34,790 bases of DNA from Ignavibacteria bacterium (GTDB lineage: Bacteria > Bacteroidota > Ignavibacteria > UBA10030 > SZUA-254): contig JACOSX010000003.1 in NCBI GenBank assembly GCA_016178625.1, forward strand, positions 1 to 34,790, written 5' to 3'. The translations under genes and the position numbers were made by a program. The notes beneath the pieces are model-generated. The model was given only the letters and a program-made list of their open reading frames with translations. It did no database searches and was not told where the DNA came from. Below are positions 26,378-31,598 of this stretch, one piece after another. Numbering within the stretch: position 1 is the stretch's first letter; the number at the start of each line of letters is the position of its first letter.

Positions 26378-26652
26378 AATAAATTCTTCGTTCCTCCGAA
26401 CCCGGCGGCGATGGTGATACATTTGCTAGTATACATCGTGGGTTCATAATTGATTGGGTAATACTGCAACGACGCCACTGGTTCGGTGCCAGGGCGAAGT
26501 CTTGGAACGAAGTGAGCACATTTCTTCTTGCGGGGGAAAAAACTCTGAACAACATACAACTCAACATCGTTAACCAGAGACCTGTTGCGAAATGAATTAA
26601 CATAGATAAAACTGAGATATTCTTCAAATTTCGAGTAAAATTTGAGATAACT
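26378..26652 (-). promoter_or_regulatory. Long leader (5' UTR) of the RNase E/G gene
   Basis: Between the predicted start point near 26652 and the ATG lie about 275 nt without an established gene. E. coli rne has a comparably long leader through which RNase E controls its own mRNA; the same here is an inference. A 61-codon frame (26374-26559) in this leader ends with its TGA overlapping the rng ATG as ATGA. A GGAGG sits 15 nt before the rng ATG, further than usual. Confidence 0.4.
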
Positions 26653-26658
26653 GTAACT

Positions 26659-26687
26659 AAGGTAAGAAATTCTAAGGTAGATTGCAA
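26659..26687 (-). promoter_or_regulatory. Promoter of the RNase E/G operon
   Basis: On the minus strand, TTGCAA (26682-26687), 17-nt spacer, TACCTT (26659-26664). It begins only about 10 bp after the T-run that ends the SRP RNA gene, so the two units are packed back to back. Confidence 0.45.
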
Positions 26688-26701
26688 TAGCCTGGAAAAA
26701 A

Positions 26702-26805
26702 AGAGGTCAAGCTACCCCATGTCACACAAGCATCACTTCTTACCGTTGCTTCCTTCCGGACCTGGCGGAGTTTGGAAGCTACTTGTTGCACAGGACTTGA
26801 CCTCT
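26702..26805 (-). ncRNA. ffs: Signal recognition particle RNA, small bacterial (4.5S) type
   Basis: The minus strand holds the universally conserved SRP loop GGTCCGGAAGGAAGCA (RNA across 26769-26749), which binds Ffh. The ends pair: AGAGGTCAAG (26805-26796) with CTTGACCTCT (26711-26702), a perfect 10-bp terminal helix. Seven T residues follow (26702-26696), completing an intrinsic-terminator-like end. The length of about 104 nt fits the short form without an Alu domain. With Ffh it directs nascent membrane proteins to FtsY and the Sec translocon. The exact 5' end may lie a few bases upstream, near 26812, given the promoter position. Confidence 0.96.
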
Positions 26806-26818
26806 AATCTCTTTTGTT

Positions 26819-26847
26819 AAAATACTAACAACCCGATGCAAATGCAA
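26819..26847 (-). promoter_or_regulatory. Promoter of the SRP RNA gene
   Basis: On the minus strand, TTGCAT (26842-26847), 17-nt spacer, TATTTT (26819-26824). The predicted start near 26812 is just upstream of the SRP RNA terminal helix. Confidence 0.55.
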
Positions 26848-26867
26848 TTGTACTCGCAGTGAATCAC

Positions 26868-27236
26868 TCACCTCGTAGTAACCCTCCGGATACAGGTCAA
26901 CAGATTATCCAGGTCGTAGGGCTTGGTGAGGTAATCGTTGGCTCCATTCTTGATCGATTCAAGGGCGATTGAAAGATCATCGACTGCCGTCAACATAATA
27001 ACGCGAGAAGACACCTTATGCTCCTTAAGGTACTTGAGCACCTCAATCCCACTTACTCGCGGCATACGGATATCAAGCAGGATCAAATCATACTTGTTTT
27101 TCTTGATCATGACAAGCGCAGTGTCGCCGTCATCAGCAGTTTCGACATCATATCCCTCGGACTGTAATTGATCGCTGACAACCAGTCGAAGCTGATCTTC
27201 ATCATCAACGAACAGTAGCCGTAGTTTCTTGTCCAT
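26868..27236 (-). CDS. Stand-alone response-regulator receiver protein
   Basis: A 122-residue CheY-like receiver with no output domain. All key residues are present: acidic pocket D11/D12 (FVDDED), phospho-acceptor D55 (LLDIRMP), switch T83 (MLTAVDD) and K105 (YLTKPYD). A single-domain receiver signals by protein contact rather than by binding DNA. A clear ribosome-binding site (GGAGAGAT) precedes the ATG. It is encoded 63 bp after the NfrB-like glycosyltransferase on the same strand, so it may control that system. No histidine kinase gene is in the window, so its phospho-donor is unknown. Confidence 0.93.
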   Translation of the reverse strand: MDKKLRLLFVDDEDQLRLVVSDQLQSEGYDVETADDGDTALVMIKKNKYDLILLDIRMPRVSGIEVLKYLKEHKVSSRVIMLTAVDDLSIALESIKNGANDYLTKPYDLDNLLTCIRRVTTR

Positions 27237-27299
27237 ACATCTCTCCGAAAAAGAAATTATGAGTACAGTGTGGAATTAGTTTCTATCCGTATGTGAATC

Positions 27300-28709
27300 T
27301 CAGTGCGAAACGTGTTCAGAGGTCGCGGGAAAATGGTGCGCTGTTTTTTCCCATCGCAGTTCCTTCTTCCTTATCGCGGCTCTAAAATACTGGAAGAGTG
27401 CGCGACCGGTCGCACTGAAGTTGATAATATTTGAGATGGGCAATCGCACAACGCTTAACAATGCTGCCCACCCACCATACACGCGCCTGACCGTGATGAA
27501 GCGGTGCATAATTCGCCACATCATCAATACGCTGTCCATCACCACCAAATACCAAAGAGGAGTTCCTTTCACCACAATGGGCGGTAGTTGTTGGTAGGCG
27601 GCGAAGCCAAAACGGATTGATTCATATGTCATCAGGTACGCGATCACAACGTACGCAAAGAAGTTGATCGCGTTGGCGAGGATCGCCTTTCTATCACGAT
27701 ATAAAACGAACCGGAACCGTGCATCTCCCTGCCACCCAATTTTTTTCCACGACTGGAGACAAATGCCTGTGACCCACCGACTCTTTTGACGGATCGAAGC
27801 CCTCATAGAGTGTGGAAAAAAACCGCGTGTCGCACAATTAATGCCGAACGGTTTGAATGCAAACAACATATTTGCCTTCCCCAGAGCTAACCGAAGCGCA
27901 AGATCGTAATCTTCCGTCAGCGAAGTGGCGTGAAAGATATTTTTCGCATACGAAGTTCCGACAAATTCGATAATCCATCGGTTGAATGCGGTGCCAACGC
28001 CAGCCGATGGAACGAAACCGCTGAAGTGTTGTCGGACGAAAAGATCTTTTGTATGATACTCTGCAAATTCATCAGAGTATGTCCAGTGAACGAGGTTTGC
28101 GTGGCTGGTATGGAGGGGAAACACAGGAAGCTGTACCATGTCGTGATCGGGAATCAGCACGTTATGAATCTTCAACGACATTGGATGGATAACATCTTCT
28201 GAATCGTGCATGATAATGATATCGTAGCGAATCCCAGTTTTGTTTTCCCACCGAAGCATGCCTTCATGGATTTGATTGAGGTTGTCTGCCTTCGTCGTGG
28301 GTCCGGGATTATTTGAGATGACCGCGTGGACGTTAGGGAATCGCGTACTTACTTCTTCCACTTTCGTGATAGTTTGCGGATCGTTGGGATAGACACCGAC
28401 GAAAATGTCATAGTTCTTATACTGGATCGTGCGACACGCATTCGTCAGCATTTTATCGATAACATCATACTCATGCCATGCAGGAACGTAGATCGCGATC
28501 GGCTTTTCGGGAACCTGATGGATGATCTCCGGTGAGTCATACCGGTACCGATTGAATTTCTTCCGCATGAAGAGATGATGAAACCAATAATACATATCCA
28601 CGAAGATATCATCGATGCCGCTCATGAAAAGGAACGACGCTACGATAAACGTCGCAATATAGAGCGACGGATATGATGAGCGGAAAAAGGAGATTAACAA
28701 GTCAATCAT
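27300..28709 (-). CDS. NfrB-like membrane family-2 glycosyltransferase
   Basis: A 469-residue processive-type glycosyltransferase. A membrane helix (about 15-40) precedes the catalytic domain (70-330), with IAIYVPAWHEYDVI, the nucleotide/metal site HDSED (168-172), the acceptor motif TEDYD (265-269) and QKSRWVTG (308-315, the QxxRW motif). Three to four membrane helices follow (345-435). The RQKSRWVTGICLQSW segment and overall layout match E. coli NfrB, the inner-membrane synthase of the glycan used by phage N4 as receptor. E. coli NfrB carries a C-terminal c-di-GMP-binding MshEN domain; here the protein ends soon after the last helix. It starts 3 bp after the NfrA-like stop. Activity and sugar are inferred. 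Confidence 0.87.
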   Translation of the reverse strand: MIDLLISFFRSSYPSLYIATFIVASFLFMSGIDDIFVDMYYWFHHLFMRKKFNRYRYDSPEIIHQVPEKPIAIYVPAWHEYDVIDKMLTNACRTIQYKNYDIFVGVYPNDPQTITKVEEVSTRFPNVHAVISNNPGPTTKADNLNQIHEGMLRWENKTGIRYDIIIMHDSEDVIHPMSLKIHNVLIPDHDMVQLPVFPLHTSHANLVHWTYSDEFAEYHTKDLFVRQHFSGFVPSAGVGTAFNRWIIEFVGTSYAKNIFHATSLTEDYDLALRLALGKANMLFAFKPFGINCATRGFFPHSMRASIRQKSRWVTGICLQSWKKIGWQGDARFRFVLYRDRKAILANAINFFAYVVIAYLMTYESIRFGFAAYQQLPPIVVKGTPLWYLVVMDSVLMMWRIMHRFITVRRVYGGWAALLSVVRLPISNIINFSATGRALFQYFRAAIRKKELRWEKTAHHFPATSEHVSH

Positions 28710-28712
28710 AGA

Positions 28713-29906
28713 TCAAAAAGTCCGATCAAAAATGACGTAAAACCTCGCGCTGCCGTAGTAGCGATCGTACGGAAGCGGAGTTGCAGTCACAAGATTAACG
28801 TAATACCCTCGGCGAACTTCGGCAACAAGATACAATCCCCAATGGACATTCGGTGTGATGCGAGCACCGAATCCACCTTCAATAATGTTGTTATAATATT
28901 CCTTCTCAGAATCTTTCGCAAAGCCAACGAGGGCATACACATCAGCCACTGTGCTGGACACTTCGAGAGAACGAAGACCCCCTTTGACCTGGAGATATCC
29001 TATGGTGTTCTTGTAGCGAGAATAGTATCCGAGCGATGAATAAAGATCGAGCGTCGGATAGAATGGCGTTCGGACATCATCATGGAACGAATATGGTGCA
29101 TACATCCCATACCCGTAGATCGCAATCGCACGGAAATCATTCCGAACAAAATCGATATTGCTTCTGTCTATAAGATCAAACGACGCGCCTTCTTGAACAT
29201 GAACCTGCAGCCCCGTAAACGGATTCACGCGCACACCCAGAGCCATGACCAAAGCATTATCGGAGAATATTGCTGGTGAGAGTCCGCCGCTTGAGCGTGC
29301 ATCTCCCGAGAGTGAGACAAAACCATATGCGCTTACTTTCTGATCGTCGGTAAGGTGATAACCTTCATATGCAGTGAGCTGAAAGAACGAGGTACTCCAC
29401 CGCGTGTCGTAATACGAGACGCCGTAGAAACGTGTCCACCAGAGCGAAGAAGTGGCCCCATATGATACGCTCAACGCCCTTTCACGAATGTCCGGGATTG
29501 TGCTTGATTGCAGAGCATTTAATATGTGATCCGCATCCGCTTGACGATGTGAACGAATAAGGATGTAAGCAATCTGAAGCTTGGTTGAGTCCGATGGTTG
29601 CAGGCTATCGGCTGCTTGGAATTGCGCGAGCGCCAAATCATTTTTTTTCTCAGACAGATACAGATAGCCGAGCTGTTTCCTGATAAGAACATTCGATGGA
29701 TCCATTATTACCGCCTTCTCGAAATAACGCTCTGCGTCGGGTGAATTTACCCTGAGCATCGAATAGGCACGCGCCACAATACTCGCCAGTGATGTATCCT
29801 GCGAGACTTGGGTTTGAGATTGGGGTTGATTACTCCCTGCACTGATGAGAAGAAGAAGGAGGAAAGCGGAGCTCTTTCGGAGGAGGCTTATGGACCATTT
29901 CATCAT
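28713..29906 (-). CDS. NfrA-like outer-membrane TPR/beta-barrel protein
   Basis: A 397-residue exported protein. The signal peptide (residues about 1-30) has a run of leucines. Residues about 38-150 form roughly three TPR-type helical repeats (AERYFEKAVIMDPSN, LGYLYLSEKKNDLALAQFQAAD). Residues about 155-397 are aromatic-rich alternating strands ending in Phe (FYVIFDRTF), as in outer-membrane barrels. TPR plus barrel, encoded directly before an NfrB-like synthase, matches NfrA, the outer-membrane export partner of the E. coli N4 glycan system. At about 400 residues it is much shorter than E. coli NfrA (about 990). ATG 29906 or 29903 is the likely start. Assignment rests on architecture and linkage. 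Confidence 0.75.
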   Translation of the reverse strand: MMKWSISLLRKSSAFLLLLLISAGSNQPQSQTQVSQDTSLASIVARAYSMLRVNSPDAERYFEKAVIMDPSNVLIRKQLGYLYLSEKKNDLALAQFQAADSLQPSDSTKLQIAYILIRSHRQADADHILNALQSSTIPDIRERALSVSYGATSSLWWTRFYGVSYYDTRWSTSFFQLTAYEGYHLTDDQKVSAYGFVSLSGDARSSGGLSPAIFSDNALVMALGVRVNPFTGLQVHVQEGASFDLIDRSNIDFVRNDFRAIAIYGYGMYAPYSFHDDVRTPFYPTLDLYSSLGYYSRYKNTIGYLQVKGGLRSLEVSSTVADVYALVGFAKDSEKEYYNNIIEGGFGARITPNVHWGLYLVAEVRRGYYVNLVTATPLPYDRYYGSARFYVIFDRTF

Positions 29907-30049
29907 CAATATCAGGGCGTATTCCAGATGACTGATTTATTATGTCCTATTCTCGTTCAGCTTTCCAGCTTGTTTTGAAACGAATGAAAATACAAAAAAA
30001 AATTCGAGCAAACAAATATTAGCGTCTCATGAGCCCGCCATGCATCCCA

Positions 30050-30121
30050 AATTTAGGGAAACCCTGAATTCTCTTGAGTGACCCTTATCAAATGGTTTGA
30101 TGAGGTTAGAAGGGTCTAACC
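30050..30121. repeat. Cluster of overlapping inverted repeats upstream of pepT
   Basis: Arms AATTTAGGG (30050-30058) and CCCTGAATT (30062-30070) pair with one G-T wobble. ATCAAA (30087-30092) and TTTGAT (30096-30101) pair perfectly. GGTTAGA (30104-30110) and TCTAACC (30115-30121) pair perfectly. GACCCTT (30080-30086) also pairs with AAGGGTC (30110-30116), which overlaps the last repeat, so two foldings compete. All lie upstream of the predicted pepT start point, so DNA-level operator function is more likely than an mRNA switch for pepT. Confidence 0.7.
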
Positions 30122-30135
30122 CTCTTTCAACATAT

Positions 30136-30164
30136 TTGCATCTCTCCCATAAAATTCATAAACT
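30136..30164 (+). promoter_or_regulatory. Promoter of pepT
   Basis: TTGCAT (30136-30141), 17-nt spacer, TAAACT (30159-30164). With a start near 30171 the transcript would open with a small hairpin (AGAGG 30174-30178 with CCTCT 30183-30187), which could stabilise the mRNA 5' end. Confidence 0.45.
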
Positions 30165-30215
30165 CTCGCATAGAGAGGCAAACCTCTTTTTATCTCATCA
30201 TCCGGATAGATAACA

Positions 30216-31535
30216 ATGCGTTCCCGCTGTGTGGTTATTCTCTTAACGCTTTTTATTGTAGTCGTCGGTTCGGCGCAAAAGACATCGCACGATCAGACCG
30301 TTGTTGAACGACTTCTTCGCTACGTAAGAATCGATACTCAATCCAAGGAAGATGTTGACAGCATCCCAAGTGCGAAAAAGGAATTTGATCTCGCCCGAGT
30401 TCTTGCCCAAGAATTGAAAGACCTCGGATTGAGCGATGCAAGAGTAGATGAGCACTGTTATGTTTATGCGACCCTTCCAAGCAATTTGCCGGAGGCATTA
30501 CGGCAGAAAACTCCCGTCATTGGTTTGATCTCGCATATAGATACGTCGCCGGCTGTAAGTGGAACAAATGTCAATCCCATTATCCATAAGAACTACCAGG
30601 GCGGTGATATTATTCTCCTTCTTGATACAAGTGAGGTAATCACAATTAAAAAGAATCCCAGACTCAAAGACAACGTCGGGAGCGACATCATCACAGCGGA
30701 TGGTACAACACTCCTCGGTGCGGATGATAAGGCAGGATGCGCGGAAATCATGACCGCACTTCAAACGATCATTGGCGATCCCACCATCAAACACGGAACG
30801 GTGAAGATTGCATTCACACCCGATGAGGAAGTCGGAAAGGGCGCCGATAAATTCGATGTGAAAGGTTTCGGCGCACAGTATGCGTACACGATCGATGGCG
30901 GACAAACCGGCGAGATCAACAATGAAACATGGAGCGCCGATGAGGCAACGGTCACCGTCCACGGCAAGAGTACACATCCAGGCACAGCCAAGGGACTTAT
31001 GGTGAATTCGCTTTATGCTCTAGCAGATTTCGTTGCGCGCTTCCCCGATGATATGAAACCTGAAACAACAGAAAAGCGTGTCGGATTTCTTCATCCGTAC
31101 ACAGGTACACTTGAGACGGAAGAATCGAAAGTAAAAGTTCTTCTGCGTGACTTTGATACAACAGGGCTGGAGAAACAACACCAGATCCTTGTCAGGATGC
31201 GCGATGAGACGTTAAAGAAATTTCCAGATGTCAAGATCGATATTGAGATCAAAGAGAGTTACCGCAACATGCGAATTGCTCTCGACAAAGTTCCATTCGT
31301 TACTGAGTACGCGATTGAAGCGTGCAAGCGCGCCGGCCTCAAACCGGAGCTCAATCCCGTCCGCGGTGGAACCGATGGTTCGCAGTTAACATACATGGGA
31401 CTTCCTTGTCCGAACATCTTCACCGGTGGTGAGAATTACCACGGCAAGCTCGAATGGATCCCTGTCCGCGGCATGGAAAAGGCTGTCAAGACAATTATCA
31501 ATTTAATTCAGATCTGGACAGAGAAGAATTCCTGA
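30216..31535 (+). CDS. pepT: Exported peptidase T (tripeptide aminopeptidase, M20B)
   Basis: A 439-residue zinc aminopeptidase that removes the N-terminal residue from tripeptides. Residues 1-21 are a signal peptide (CVVILLTLFIVVVGSAQ) absent from the cytoplasmic E. coli enzyme (408 residues). The zinc ligands and catalytic residues are visible: H107 and D109 (ISHIDTSP), D170 (LGADDKAG), the E204/E205 pair (TPDEEVGKG), D227 (TIDGG) and H409 (GGENYHGK). The dimerisation lid lies at about 235-350. It would act in the periplasm or at the cell surface, perhaps trimming peptides before uptake. It follows its own promoter; the lamin-tail protein gene starts 63 bp after its stop. Confidence 0.95.
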   Translation: MRSRCVVILLTLFIVVVGSAQKTSHDQTVVERLLRYVRIDTQSKEDVDSIPSAKKEFDLARVLAQELKDLGLSDARVDEHCYVYATLPSNLPEALRQKTPVIGLISHIDTSPAVSGTNVNPIIHKNYQGGDIILLLDTSEVITIKKNPRLKDNVGSDIITADGTTLLGADDKAGCAEIMTALQTIIGDPTIKHGTVKIAFTPDEEVGKGADKFDVKGFGAQYAYTIDGGQTGEINNETWSADEATVTVHGKSTHPGTAKGLMVNSLYALADFVARFPDDMKPETTEKRVGFLHPYTGTLETEESKVKVLLRDFDTTGLEKQHQILVRMRDETLKKFPDVKIDIEIKESYRNMRIALDKVPFVTEYAIEACKRAGLKPELNPVRGGTDGSQLTYMGLPCPNIFTGGENYHGKLEWIPVRGMEKAVKTIINLIQIWTEKNS

Positions 31536-31545
31536 TCTCTGTTTC

Positions 31546-31597
31546 CGCCTCCCAAACACTTAACATGATCGTATGCACTTTACGATCGAGGGAGGCG
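31546..31597 (+). promoter_or_regulatory. Hairpin that buries the ribosome-binding site of the next gene
   Basis: CGCCTCCC (31546-31553) is perfectly complementary to GGGAGGCG (31590-31597), which contains the ribosome-binding site of the ATG at 31599. Inside, GATCGTA (31567-31573) pairs with TACGATC (31581-31587) around a 7-nt loop. In mRNA this would hide the site. There is no T-run after it, so it is not a typical terminator of pepT. Confidence 0.6.
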
Positions 31598-31598
31598 T

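Larger units (their letters stand above)
29907..30215. other. Divergent intergenic region between the NfrA-like gene and pepT
   Basis: 309 bp between divergent genes. It holds a promoter for pepT (30136-30164), a cluster of inverted repeats at 30050-30121 and an A-rich run (29990-30002). No convincing promoter for the NfrA-like gene was found, and no ORF of note. Confidence 0.6.

Noticed and set aside
30163-30187. Attenuator-like pair of exclusive hairpins before pepT
   Set aside because: The first hairpin overlaps the predicted -10 box and would not be transcribed. The second is only 5 bp with four or five T's, so a regulated terminator is not supported.
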